From NCBI GenBank assembly GCA_023362775.1, contig JALMGJ010000006.1, positions 14,445,001-14,509,000 of the forward strand: a DNA stretch of 64,000 nucleotides, read 5' to 3'. A program made the translations under genes and the position numbers. Shown here piece by piece: positions 23,136 through 34,643 of the stretch. This DNA is from Charina bottae. Lineage: Eukaryota > Chordata > Lepidosauria > Squamata > Charinaidae. Position 1 is the stretch's first letter, and every line of letters starts with the position of its first letter. Below the pieces are notes generated by a model. That model was given only the letters and a program-made list of their open reading frames with translations. It did no database searches and was not told where the DNA came from.

Positions 23136-23935
23136 CACCTATGGTAAATATACAATAAATATTTGCATATTAATTTGCATGATAAATAAATATTAGAATA
23201 CACAATAAGTTATCAGTAGGGAAGGGGAAGAGTTTGACACCCCTGTAGTATAATCTTGTTCCAACCTAATGAGTTGGCTTATATTATTTTGATGGTTAGC
23301 ATTACGTTTCCATCAGCAAAACTGCTTAACCCATATTAAAAAGAAAATCAGATGTCAAATTGACAACTCAAGGTTATTTCTACATACAGATTTATTTTTA
23401 AGACAAACAGAAGAAATAAGACTCATATATTGCAACTCATCACCCTCTTAAAAAAAGTTTAAAAACCATTACACATATATCAAGATTTATATTAAGGAAG
23501 CGGAGAACACTAATTCATTACATTCTTCCCTGGAGTCCTGAAACTTCAATTATCTGCTTATATACTAAGGGGATACATAATGGGAGGGAGGGAAAAAAGC
23601 AAATATTTTCCAGAAGGCAGGATTCTGTAAACAATTCAGGGCCTGTTTTGTTATGTACTGTGTCATTTGTCATTACTCCATGATTAAGGGGTTGATAAAT
23701 AAATTTACACTAGGGCTGCCACACCAACACATTGGGTCTCTTTTATCTCTTGAAAACCCAAAAGTCACTGCAAATAACAGTTCAGTGATACACCATGTAA
23801 ATTGTATTAGCTTGTTACAACTGCAGCTGCCAGGCCAGGCCAGGAAAAGATGCAGCTGCTTTAAAGAGTTGCACATAGGAGCTACATTCCCATTCCCATG
23901 CACTCTGAAGCACTTTTTTGAAACTGAATCCAAAG
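23136..23935. other. unannotated DNA
   Basis: Nothing recognised. Confidence 0.3.
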
Positions 23936-23948
23936 TATTGCAAATCTA

Positions 23949-24134
23949 ATAGTTGTTGTGGGTTTTCCGGGCTGTGTGGCCGTGTTCTGGCAGATTTGGT
24001 TCTGGCAGATTTGGTTCTGGCAGATTTGGTTCTGGCAGATTTGGTTCCAGAACCAAATCTGCCAGAACATGGCCACACAGCCCAGAAAACCCACAACAAC
24101 CATCGGATTCCGGCTGTGAAAGCCTTCGACTATA
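23949..24134. mobile_element. PLE terminal repeat with 15-bp tandem units
   Basis: An inverted pair of a short PLE end (GTTGTTGTGGGTTTTCCGGG ... CCCAGAAAACCCACAACAAC), ending GGCTGTGAAAGCCTTCGAC. Four tandem copies of GTTCTGGCAGATTTG (23984-24043) lie between the arms. A 13-bp duplication TATTGCAAATCTA flanks it (23936-23948, 24135-24147). Confidence 0.75.
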
Positions 24135-24150
24135 TATTGCAAATCTAGTT

Positions 24151-24481
24151 CAGCCTTTCTCGATCTTTTTACCCTGGAGGAACCCTTGAAATAATGTTCA
24201 GGTCTCAGGAAACCCCTACATAAAAATCACACACACAATCACAATGTAATTCACTTCCAACCTATACAATCCATGTCTTACAATGTTTACAACAACAACA
24301 AAAGCAGCAGGCGGGCTGCTGAGTTGCAGCAGATAAAAATTCCCACTATTACAAGTGCTAGCATTGCATGGTGCATGAAATTCAAAAAATACAATTGTTT
24401 TTTTTTTCAATCACAATTTCTCACAGAACCCCTAGTGACCTCTTGTAGAGAACCCTATTATGGTCTGGTGAGGAATAGCTC
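24151..24481. mobile_element. probable non-autonomous hAT element
   Basis: Left end CAGCCTTTCTCGATC with GGAACCCTTGAAATAATGTTC. Right end GAACCCTATTATGGTCTGG then TGAGGAATAGCTC, roughly its inverse. No clear 8-bp duplication was found. Confidence 0.5.
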
Positions 24482-25064
24482 AAATTTAAGGCACTGCCAA
24501 ATGGCGGGTTCAAAAGTAGCTATGCAGCTGTGTGTTCCCACACAACCCTTTGTGTTTGGCAGCTAAACCCATTTCTTTCTGGCTGTGGTATACCTAGAAT
24601 CTCACAACAGACTATCAGCTTCAGCTTTGTGGGCAGCTACTGTCCCTCTGGTGGGAACTCTCTCTTGGCACCTCTGCTCAAACAGGCTCCTCCACTCCTC
24701 ACTGTGTGCAGCAGTTGGGTCAAATCTTGACAATTTTTCATCTGGCAAGGTGGCTTTGTATCTCCAGCCACTTGGAAGGGTGGGCAAATCACTGAAAAAA
24801 AGGGCACAACATGACCCCAAAATATGTGAAATCCAGTTACAAGAGCTGCTTCTCCATCAAGATCTGCCAAGCAGAATCTCTTCCTGCTGCTATAGAATTT
24901 TATCTCATCAAGCCTGCTGCCAGATCTTCCACCAACAGAGGCAACTCTCAGGAAAATCTTCATATCTCTTCCCAAAATCTGTACCACCATTTAACCACCT
25001 ACCCATCTCTTTCCTATGATCTGGAATCTACTTGTTTAGCTTATTAACCTTTCCTAACAAGGGT
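24482..25064. other. unannotated DNA
   Basis: The overlapping frames at 24585-25019 show no domain. Nothing recognised. Confidence 0.3.
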
Positions 25065-25145
25065 GTTGCAATGCATGTAAAAAGGGGTGGGATGTTGACT
25101 GCACCGTTGTGGTCTCATTCTTGACTTTTTTGGGGGGGAAAACCC
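25065..25145. mobile_element. GTCTGCAGG-family MITE fragment
   Basis: GCAATGCATGTAAAAAGGGG, TGGTCTCATTC and TTGACTTTTTTGGGGGG match the right half of the 39115 family. Confidence 0.4.
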
Positions 25146-25955
25146 CAGCTGCTCTAGTTTTCCAACAAACCTCTATGTTGTATATGAATGAACTGAATGC
25201 CATTCTTTGCTCACTTCTAATGAACAGCTGCAAGCTCAGAAGAACTAATTATGTTCTGGCCAACATAAGACAACTGAAAATCAGCTTCAAACTGCTTTTG
25301 GGAGACAGGGGAATGGAAACAGTGGCATAGAAGGGCCCTTAGAACAGAGGAAAGAATGTGAAAGTGTGATGAGCCATGGGTCTGTGTTGGGAGGAAAGAT
25401 GGAAGAAGATCACTTTGAATGTAACACATCTAACTAAAGGAAGAAAGAGCTGGGCTGTTGGGATGAATTATTTGGGTAGGAATGGATTTAGTCATTATTA
25501 GCTCTAATTCCATGCATTTATCATCGTCATTCTAAATTTAAGGTTGTTCTTATTCCCTGTGTTTGATCAATATCAAATTTGGTTTCACTTAAGCATTCCC
25601 GTGAACTTATGAGAGCTCCAGTCTGTTTAGCACAATGGAGCAACTCAAGGGGAGCCCTACACCATGCGTGTGTGCCAAACCTGCCCCTTAGTTCCACATT
25701 TTCCAAACTGAAGAACGACTCACTTTGGTGAGGTTCTTGCCACCAACAAAAGACCAAGAGCTCTGCTGTGTAGAAAACATTCTAGAGTTGTAGTGGAGGA
25801 ATTCAATAGGCCCTAGGACTTTGTGTGCCTTTAGATCAATATTTATTGGAATATAGAAGGATCAATGTCTAGATTCCCAGGAGCATTGACTCCTAGGATA
25901 GGTATTAAGTATCAGCACCCCAAGCTTCCTCCGTCTCCTTGCCTGTACCAGAAAC
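25146..25955. other. unannotated DNA
   Basis: Nothing recognised. Confidence 0.3.
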
Positions 25956-26553
25956 AATAAAATAAAATAATAATAAAATAAAATAATAAAATAATAAAAT
26001 AAAATAAAATAAAATAAAATAAAATAATAAAATAAAATAATAAAATAAAATAATAAAATAAAATAAAATAAAAAATAAATAAAATAAAATAAAATAAAAT
26101 AATAAAATAAAATAATAAAATAAAATAATAAATAAATAAAATAAAATAAAAAATAAAATAAAATAAAATAAAAAAATAATAAAATAAAATAAAATAATAA
26201 AATAATAAAATAAAATAAAATAAAATAAAATAATAAAATAAAATAAAATAAAATAATAAAATAAAATAAAATAAAATAAAATAAAATAAAATAAATAAAA
26301 TAAAATAAAATAAAATAATAAAATAAAAAAATAAAATAAAATAAAATAAAATAAAATATAAAATAATAAAATAAAATAAAGTAATAATAAAATAAAATAA
26401 TAAAATAAAATAAAATAATAAAATAATAAAATAAAATAAAATAAAATAAAATAATAATAATAATAAAATAAAATAATAAAATAAAATAATAAAAAAATAA
26501 AATAAAATAAAATAAAATAAAATAAAATAAAATAAAATAAAATAAAATAAAAA
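25956..26553. repeat. (TAAAA)/(TAA) simple-repeat array
   Basis: About 600 bp made only of AATAA and AAATAA-type units in irregular order. It yields three overlapping stop-free minus-strand frames of repeated Phe-Ile-Leu-Tyr that are not proteins. The right end is purer (TAAAA)n, the left more mixed. No LINE body was seen beside it. Confidence 0.97.
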
Positions 26554-26935
26554 CCATCCATTGTATTGTAGAACCCATTTTTCCTTGTCACCAACATGCC
26601 CATTTCTTAATCTGGATAGATAATGAATGAACATGAGAAAGGCCCAGGGAGAGATCGCATTTTAAACATTTAATAAAAGATATCTTTATTTGGACAAATA
26701 AAACACAGACACTCAGATGATGTTGCTTGGCACTCATTTCGCTGTTGTTACAAAACTGTTTACAAGACTGAGATTGAGATTGGTTAGATATGTGTCAAAA
26801 TCTATTTAATGCAAAAGCCAAATCCCCCCCTCAAACTGTCTACCAAGTTCCTTCCTGAAAGCCAACCTGATTTTTTTCCCTAACATTCTTCTCCCAGGCT
26901 AGCCCCACAAATAGAAATTTCTGATTTCTATTTCT

Positions 26936-26938
<3 letters not shown>
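26554..26938. other. unannotated DNA
   Basis: Nothing recognised. Confidence 0.3.

Positions 26939-26972
<34 letters not shown>
26939..26972. repeat. (CA)n microsatellite
   Basis: Seventeen CA units. Confidence 0.97.
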
Positions 26973-26975
<3 letters not shown>

Positions 26976-27345
26976 CCAGGTCTTTTCTATTCAGGATGCT
27001 TTCCTATTGCTGCCCCTTCTTTCCAAGCTGAAGTTAAATTTCTGCCTTGGAGAGCGATATTGGGTATATATGAATGGGCAGCAAATGGTTAGCTATTTTA
27101 ATTACTTTGTTATTACCCCAAGTTTATTGCCCGGGATGGAGAAAGGATTTTGGTGGGTTTCAGACAGGGATCAGAATATCTCAACTGGCTTTGCATACTA
27201 GAAATCTTCACTTGGAGACAGGAAGGGCATCAAAATGTTTTGGGCCAGACTTACTCAATGTCTGTAATGCAGGGTTTATCAACAACCCATGAAGAAAGAA
27301 AACTCATCTCCTTTATACTGTAATGAGGCTTTGCTGCTCCTCCAA

Positions 27346-27445
27346 ACAGGGGTGACCATGGGGGGAGTCAAAAAGTCAAGATGGTGATGCCAATTGTGCC
27401 ATCAAAGCCACCCCTTTTGTAATATATGCCAACATGCCATGCACA
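27346..27445. mobile_element. GTCTGCAGG-family MITE fragment
   Basis: CAGGGGTGACCATGGGGGG, AGTCAAAAAGTCAAGATGG, then GCCACCCCTTTTGTAATATA. This is the left arm only. Confidence 0.45.
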
Positions 27446-27485
27446 TAAAATAGGGTTCTGTCCTTCTGTTTAAATATGCAGTCTT

Positions 27486-27940
27486 TGTTGGGGTTTGATA
27501 TACCCAGGAATTTACAGCTAGATATAAATTATATTGAGAGGCTTGATATTTAGGTGAAAGGGGAAATATTCTGCAGAGTCACCCAATTAGCAGCCATTGT
27601 TGTAGGGATGATGTGTCAGTGTGTGACTCATACAACAGGTGCTAAGAGTTAAGTTGGGTGTGGTGAATAATGAGAGTGACCTATAAGGTGATTGGTCAGT
27701 TTATATATATAAACAGAGATGTCCTGTAATTCATTCTTCTCATTTATTCTCATTCTACCTCTGTATGCTGTATCGTTGGTTTATCATTTGTTACCTGTGT
27801 GGAAGTGATCTGTAAATACGTATGTATATAAGTAAATAGGATATTTGATATAACTTCTGTCTGGAGTCTATTTACTGCATAGTACTTGGATCGCTGGTGC
27901 CTAGGAGAGAAGCAGGCCGCTCCATCCGCTCGCCCCGACA
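27486..27940 (+). mobile_element. solo LTR, TGTTGGGG...CCCCGACA
   Basis: Imperfect inverted termini TGTTGGGG and CCCCGACA enclose 455 bp. An exact 5-bp duplication GTCTT lies at 27481-27485 and 27941-27945. A TATA-type stretch (TTTATATATATAAAC, about 27710) after GATTGGTCAG suggests plus orientation. No internal region remains. I cannot tell copia, gypsy or endogenous retrovirus origin from the LTR alone. Confidence 0.78.
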
Positions 27941-27945
27941 GTCTT

Positions 27946-29170
27946 GTACATATATTTTAAAACTATTTCTTTATGGGTACAATCCCCCACTGCCTCATGG
28001 GCAAAATAGTCTTAAATCGATGCGACCCATAAATAAAACTCATTATCACCTAAATCTACTATTCACCCTTGGAGCAGGTTATGATATTATGTTGTTGCTG
28101 CTTTGCTATTTACTTCTCTCTCTCTCTCTCTGTTTTAAACTAACAAGGTGGAGTGTTGCAAATTAAGAGTTGGAATATTGCACAGATGCAAACAGGTTGG
28201 TGCAAAGATTGCAGGAAGGCTGCCACAATGAGAATATATCTTGTTTATTGCTCTACGCTTGATGTTAATGACACATTACTGATCTCGGTTGAAACTGCCA
28301 TTCATTGCGGTACAGCATTAGACCTCCGCTGCTCACTTACCTCCATCCTCATTTCTAGTTCTGCCAGTAAGGTTGAGACGGAGCCCAACCACAGTATAAA
28401 TGCTGAGTTTATGCAAAAGAGCCAAGGTGTAATGGTTGCAGAACCTAAGTTGCAATTAAATTCGATTCACAAACTTTTACTTGGAAAATCTATTTAATGC
28501 TAGGTTACTACAGTACAGAGAAAGTTGCAAATGGAAAAGCCCGCGGTTTTCTCCCAGGTTATACGTTTGAACAGTTTAAAATTCCCTCCCTCTCAAAGTT
28601 CTGAAATCGCCCCTGGAAAGCATGCAACCCCCCTTCTTGTGCCAGGCAGTTCTTTCTCAGCCTTCCACAGCATAGCAGGTGTTTCTAGCCGCTCCAGTGT
28701 CCTTGGCTACTGATAACCCAAACAAGGCGGTTTCACAGCTCTGGAATGCAACTCGCATCTCTCAACCTGGGTTAATGCATTCATGCATGCGAGTTGATCT
28801 GATGTTTTGAAAACCTTGGATCAAAGGAGCATGACACAAGGCTTGATCCCTGCACCTCCTGCTAAAATCCCTGGAAAGATGGTGGCCTAAAACCACAGAG
28901 AGACCCCCTCTATCAGATTAGCATGTACTGAGCGACATAGGCCGGTATCCTGACTTAATATTCTGGATAAGGCAGCTTCATACGTTGAGCATTACCTCCT
29001 TTTGCTCACTGTTCTGCATTAGTGCAGAAGGCGTCCATGTCTTTCTGTGCCAGCAGTTTTTATGGAGGAAGCTGCAGCATTTCCTTGATAATCAGCTAGT
29101 ATAGTGAAAATATCACTCCCATCATCTTTTCAATGTCATTGTCCAAACTGTAATGTTCATTCTTATTTGG
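27946..29170. other. unannotated DNA
   Basis: Several short frames without domains. Nothing recognised. Confidence 0.3.
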
Positions 29171-29276
29171 CCGGAGGAAGGGAAGGAGGGAGGGAGGGAG
29201 AGGAGAGGAGAGGAGAGGAGAAGGAAGGGGAAAGGGAAGGGGAAGGGGGAGAAGGAGAAGGAGAAGGAGAAGGAGA
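29171..29276. repeat. GA-rich low-complexity tract ending in (GAAGGA)n
   Basis: GGA/GAGGA/GAAGGA purine tract. Its last 23 bases before the Tx1 element (29251-29273) recur exactly on the other side at 32891-32913. Confidence 0.9.
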
Positions 29277-32200
29277 CGACACGATTTTAGGAAACGACAC
29301 GATTTTTTATTGGTTAAAACCCTCCTACAACAGGCCCTGGCACGCCCCCAGTGGGAACGGGCGGCCGGGCCCACGGGAATGAAGACAACAAAAAACACTC
29401 CGAACTGGAGAAACGCAACAAAAAACCCCACACGCCCAGGGCAAAACCGCCGCCCACCAAAGTCATCCTTGGGAAAACCCCAGAGTCAGTCCGGCCGGGA
29501 AGGCCCACAGGGAAGGCCACACTCACGTGATTGGCGGCGGGGAGGGCGCCCGCTCACGCTACGGCCACAGCCGCCGCCAGCGCTCCTCGGGAAGCCGCTC
29601 GCGCTCGGCGGCACGGATCCAGGCCGCTCGGTCGGCGATGCGCTCTGCCTCCTCCGCCGCCCAGTCCACTGGTGGGGCGCTGCCAGCCCGCTCCACGCAC
29701 AGGTGCCGAGTCCAGAGCTGGCACAGCGCGTGGAGGATGAGATAATTCAGGATCCGCAGCGTTGACCAGGGCAAGGCCGGCAGCCGCCACCACCGCCGCC
29801 GCCGCCCCGCCACTTGCGCCGCCGCCGCCAGTCCAGAGCCACCTGCGCGACCTCCACCACCGGCGCCGCCACCTCTGTCGCCTCCGTCGGTGGTGCCGGC
29901 TGCTCCGCCGCCGCCATCCCCCGCGGCTCCGCCGTAGGCCGCACCGTCGCCACCGCCATCAGGGCCCCCGTCTCCACCGCTCTGTCCGGGCGAACCTGCA
30001 GCAGGGGGGATTGGGAGAGGAAGAGGGGCCGGGGGCACGGGCGCCCGTGAAGGGCCAGCCACGGGGGGGAGGGGGAAGGCCCCGGGGTCCTCCAGCCCCG
30101 AGACCAGCCGCAGCCACGGCTGGCCGGCCAGCTCCGGCCGCCCGAAGCGGCACGCCACCGCCACCCAGAGCGCGCGCCTCCGGGCACTCGGCGACCAAGT
30201 GCCGCACGTCATCTTCAGGCACAGCGCCGGCCGCGCCGGCCGCCAGCGCCGTGGCGGTGCAGACTGCGCGCGGGCACAGGCGCGCCACCCCACGCGCCCA
30301 CGGCTGCGCCGCCGGCTCCCGCAGCACCTGGTGGTACGCCCGCCAGTGCGTCTCCCAGTAAAGGTACGGGAGCCGCCGGTCGGTGAAGGGCTCTAGCGGG
30401 CCTGCCGGCGGCGCCCGGTAGCCTGGCAGGCGGCCCGCCGCTGCCCGCCGCCACGCCACCACCCGCCACGGCCCCGTGATGGCACGCTCCAGCGCCTCTG
30501 CCGTCACCTCCACCCGCATCGTGCGGCACTGGATGGCCAACTCTCGGCCCGGCGCGCCCGCCGCCGCCTCCCGCCAAGAGGGGTGGAAGTGGACCGCCGG
30601 GATGCAGTACCGGCGCAGGACAGCAGGCAGCTCCACCAGGAATGCAGGCAGGCAGCCACGGTCCGGGCCCAAGACACGGAAGGCGCAGGTCCTGCCGCGC
30701 CACCAGCGCGTCTCGCCCCAGTCGCTGCCCCGCCAGTGGGCCAGGAACAGCGCTGCCCAGAGCACCAGTGCTCGCCCAGCCGGCGGCGGCACCGCCCGCC
30801 CCGCACCTGGTGGCGGGAGTAGCTCGGACGCGGTGCCCAGGTTTTGCGCCAGGAAGCGCCCCCACAGTGCCAGGTCCAGTGCCGGCAGTCCAAGGCCGCC
30901 CTCGGGCACTGGCAGGTATGCGACGGCCCACGCCAGGGGGAAGAACGCTGTGCCCCACAGGAAGGCGAACCACCCAGGAGTCACCCGGCGCAAAAAAGCA
31001 TCCGGCGGTGGGTAGACCGCCGCCAGGTGCACCACCTGCGGGAGCAGGTAGGTGCGCAGGTAGGCGGCCCGCTTGAACAGCGGCAGCCACCAACGCCGCC
31101 AGTGCACCCAGCGCACCTCCCAACGCTCAGCGCAGCGATCCAGTTCTCCACCCAGGCGTCTGGGTGGAGGCCAAAGCGAACGCCCAGGACGCGCACTGTG
31201 TGCGTGGGCAGGGCCGCTACCGCCGCCCCAGCAAGGGCAGCGCAGGCCACGCCCGGCCCCGCGCCCTCCCCCCACCACTCTGCGACCGGCCAGCGGCGCA
31301 GCACGCTGTCGCCCGCGGCTGGTGGCTCGAGGGCCACGACCCAGCTCTTGCGGTCGTTGACCTGGGCCCCCGAGGCCGCCTCATACCCACGCAAGACCTC
31401 CCTCGCCCGCTGGCCCTCCGTGCGCGAACACACCAGGAGGGAGATGTCGTCGGCATGGGCGAGGAAGTGCACCCCGCGCGCCGAGCCGCCCCGCAGCCCC
31501 ACTGGGCATGGGAAGCCCACCAGACCGCCATCATGCTCCAGCCCCCACAGCGCCACATCCAGCGTGAGGACGTATAGCAGCGGGCTCAGGGGGCAACCCT
31601 TCCACACGCCCGAGCGCACCAGGACGGGCGCGCTGTGCGCGTTGTTCACCTGCGGGACGACCGTCGCGGTGTACAGCACCTGGACCAGCGCCATGAAGTC
31701 CCCGGGGACCCCGTGCCATGCCAGTGCCTGCCACAGGAATGCGTGGCGGACGCGGTCAAAAGCGCGTGACTGGTCCCGCTGCAGCAGGAAGCCCCGCCAC
31801 TCCCCCCGGCCTGCCCGGCAGAAGACCTCGCGCAGGAGGCAGAGGGAGTCCGCGATGCTGCAGCCCGGTAGTGTGCTGGTCTGGGTGGGCACCATGCGCA
31901 GCCCCACCACGGCGGCCAGTAGTCCACGTTGGTGAGGACGATGGGGCACCAGCTGGTGGGCAGCGTGCGGTCGAGGTCCCCCGGCTTGGTGAAGAGCAGG
32001 AGGATGCTCTGGTACAGCGACCCTGGCAGCCGCCCGCTGCCTGCGTGCGCCCCCGCTGCGCAGCCCTCGTAGAGCGCCGACATCGGCGCGGCCAGCAGGT
32101 TGGCGAACGCCCCGTAGAAGGCCCAGCCCAGGCCGTCCGGGCCTGGGGCGGAGTGGCGGCACCCGCCGTGAAGCACCGCTCGCACCTCCTCCTCCGTGAA

Positions 32201-32890
32201 CATGCCACCAAGCGCAGCGAGGCGGGCCTGCGCTGTGTCTGTGCCGCCGCCGCCCGGTGGGCGCAGGGGCGCGAAGAACTCCTCCACGCCCACGTCCCCC
32301 TCATCCGCCCGCCCTGCAAACAGTACCCGGTAGAACCGGTCGACCACCGCCAGCATGCCCCGTTCGTCGGTGCGCAGCGGCGCGGCAGGGTCGTCCCGGA
32401 GCGCCTCCACGAAGGCCGCCATGCCTGCCAAGGGCACGTCCTCGTCAGCGGCCGCCGGCGCCGGCTGGGCGCAGCGCCCCCACTCCTCCCAGCCGTCGGC
32501 ACCCACCGGGCCGCCCGCCGTGCGTGCGAAATGCCGGAAGAAGCGGACGCGCTGCCGGGCTGCATGGAAGCCGGCGATGACGCGCCGTGCTCGCTCCAGC
32601 CGCTCCCCCTCCACCAGCGAGCTCTCCCGCACCCGCACATGGCAGCCAAGAACGCACGCACCGCCGCCTGGTACCGCGCCAGGTCCCACCGCGCGCGGCG
32701 CCCCTCCCACCGCTGGCAGAAAACATGCACGTCCCGCTTGACCCGCTCCCACCACGGGGGGGTGCCCCACGCCTTCCCACAACAGGGGCTACCAAACAGC
32801 CCCGCTTCCCACTGCTCTAAATGCCCCAAAAACCTCAAAACAAGGGCTGGCTAGGCTGCAGCTGTTACAAGACAGGTAGCTCCGCCTCCA
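29277..32890 (-). mobile_element. Tx1-type LINE, 5'-truncated, CpG-rich
   Basis: A 3.6-kb minus-strand insertion of very high GC and CpG content in AT-rich DNA. The minus 3' end has AATAAAAAATCGTGTCGT and a second AAAATCGTGTCG. GAAGGA repeat flanks it on both sides and is identical for 23 bp, so the copy lies in a GAAGGA microsatellite or carries a long duplication of it. Reverse-transcriptase and C-terminal blocks look most like the Tx1/L1-like clade. The endonuclease part is absent. Clade assignment is from memory of motifs. Confidence 0.75.
29556..32838 (-). pseudogene. Tx1-type reverse transcriptase, frameshifted
   Basis: The product must be read by joining frames. Near 32838-32650 it gives PWWERVKRDVHVFCQRWEG; after a shift near 32640, RFFRHFARTAGG, MFTEEEVRAVLHGG and HSAPGPDGLGWAFYGAFANL. 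After a shift near 31910 come PGCSIADSLCLLRE, FLLQRDQSRAFDRV, GCPLSPLLYVLTLDVALWG and AHADDISLL. After a shift near 31140 come LDRCAERWE and RTYLLPQVVHLAAVYPPPDA; after another near 30180, LRILNYLILHALCQLW to the stop at 29556. The YADD box reads HADD, with both aspartates kept. At least four frameshifts and a missing endonuclease make it dead. Long frames on the plus strand are shadows of its composition. Confidence 0.8.
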
Positions 32891-32913
32891 GAAGGAGAAG
32901 GAGAAGGAGAAGG

Positions 32914-33395
32914 GAAGAGAAAGCAAGCTTGGGTCTGTAGTTTAGAGTTAAGAGTTCTTATTTCCTTTAGCATCCTTCCAGCAGGAAATAAAAATTATGC
33001 CCTCAGTTTCATCCAAGTTATGATGTGATGCTCAGAAGTGTATAACTCTGAAATAGAAGAAGCTGTTTTAAGGAGTTATTGATGCCAACATTAAATTTAC
33101 AATTATTCATAAAAAGAAAGCTATTTGAAGAATTCCCCATGCTGCGCATAAACAAAATACTTTGCCACGCACAAGGTTTCATTTATTAATAGTTCTCTTT
33201 CTTTTGCCAGGATCTCATTCCAACAAAGTAAACTTTCTCCTCCATGGGGACTGAACATCAAAAGGACGTTGCATATTCCAGAAGTGTATTCACCATTGCA
33301 AAAAAAAAAAAGCAATGGCAAAAACTTATCTGAAGACATTAATGTCTCAGAATTGAAAACTCTTCAAAATATAGGTCACCAGAAACCTGTACATT
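32914..33395. other. unannotated DNA
   Basis: Nothing recognised. Confidence 0.3.
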
Positions 33396-34136
33396 TTGCC
33401 CAAGGCAGGAGATAGTCCAAGATGCCCTCCGAACAGTCACTCATGCCCTTGTCATCTCCCATATAGATTATTGCAATGCGCTCTACATGGGGCTACCCTT
33501 GAAGAGTATCCGGAAGCTTCAGCTGGTCCAGAATGCGGCCGCGCGGGCAGTTATGGGTGCGATGAGATCAGCCCATGTAACACCACTGCTGCGCAAGCTG
33601 CATTGGGTACCAGTTTGCTTCCGGATCCAATTCAAGGTGTTGGTTATCACCTTTAGAGCCCTACATGGCATGGGACCAGGGTACCTGAGGGACCGTCTCA
33701 TCCCTACATCTACCCGCCCCACCCAGTCATGCAGAGAGGGCATGCTTCGGACCCCATCAGTGAAGGAATTTCATTTGGCGGGGTCCAGGAGACATGCCTT
33801 CTCTGCGGTAGCACCCGCCTTGTGGAATAGCTTGCCCCCGGAGGTGAGACAGGCGCCCTCACTCCTGGCCTTCAGAAAGTCTTTAAAGACCTGGTTCTGC
33901 CGCCTTGCTTGGGACAAAGGAGGTAATAGTTCCTCCCGGGGGTGGTTAGCCCCATAATAACCTCCTTTTTTAAGATCTTCCCATCCTCTGGATTCTTATC
34001 TATTTATTATTATATTGTATTTTTAAGTGTGTAGGTTTTTGATATTGATTTTAATGATTTTAATGTTGTAAACCGCCCAGAGTCCGCTGTTGTGGAGATG
34101 GGCGGTCATAAATTCAAATAATAAATAAATAAATAG
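33396..34136 (+). pseudogene. L2 LINE ORF2 C-terminus and tail
   Basis: One open stretch (33403-33956) encodes the C-terminal L2 domain: ALVISHIDYCNALYMGLPLK, LQLVQNAAARAVMG, RKLHWVPVCFRIQFKVLVIT, LWNSLPPEV and FRKSLKTWFCRLAW. The 3' UTR follows with the CCGCCCAGAGTCC ... GGGCGG hairpin (34075-34107) and an (AATA) tail. It is better preserved than the 13594 copy. 5'-truncated, so non-autonomous. Confidence 0.88.
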
Positions 34137-34159
34137 TAATATCATACCAGCATCATTTT

Positions 34160-34290
34160 TGTTGTTAGATTTATATCCCACCTTTATTTTGTACAACTCA
34201 AGGCAGCCTACATAATGCTCCTGTCTCCTATTTTCCCCCTAAGAACAACCCTGTGAAGTGGGTTGGACTACCAGAAATGAATGTATTCTG
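34160..34290 (-). mobile_element. old SINE fragment (reversed)
   Basis: ATTTATATCCCACCTTTATT then CAGCCTACATAATGCTCC and AACAACCCTGTGAAGTGGGT match the 3' half of a common squamate tRNA SINE, as at 47275 and 48725. Confidence 0.6.
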
Positions 34291-34410
34291 TTTGCTCTCT
34301 CTAATTTTAGAACTAATTTTAAGCTACTGACTTCATGGCTAAAGCACCTGGCCTAATTTTTATTACTTTTCTACTTCTTCTATTACCAACACCACTTTTT
34401 TTACCTCTTA

Positions 34411-34643
34411 CTGTGTGTGTGTGCCTTTGAGTCCGTGTTGACTCCTGGCGACTGCCTGGCAAGTCCCTGACGTTTTCTTGGCAAGATTTCAGAAGTGGTT
34501 TGCCTTTGCCTCCTTCCTAGGGCTGAGAGAGAATGACTGGCCCAAGGTCACCCAGCTGGCTTTGTGCCTATGGCAGGACTAGAACTCACAGTCTCCCGGT
34601 TTCTAGCCTGATGCCTCAACCACTACACCAAACTGGCTCTCTT
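34411..34643 (-). mobile_element. second tRNA-derived SINE family
   Basis: Reverse copy of the 19999 family, with GGCTGAGAGAGAATGACTGG, CCAAGGTCACCCAGCTGGC and CTAGCCTGATGCCTCAACC. It begins next to a short (GT) run. Confidence 0.82.

Noticed and set aside
25862..26634. Three overlapping 230-240 residue Phe/Ile/Leu/Tyr frames
   Set aside because: They are translations of the (TAAAA)/(TAA) array.
29310..32854. Long open frames on the plus strand (for example 30844-31935, 31718-32854)
   Set aside because: They lie antisense to the Tx1-type element and exist because GC-rich codons lack stops. Their composition (Arg, Pro, Ala, Gly) has no domain.
29277..32890. CpG island promoter of a host gene
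   Set aside because: GC and CpG content is explained by the LINE coding sequence; no gene or splice structure lies beside it.
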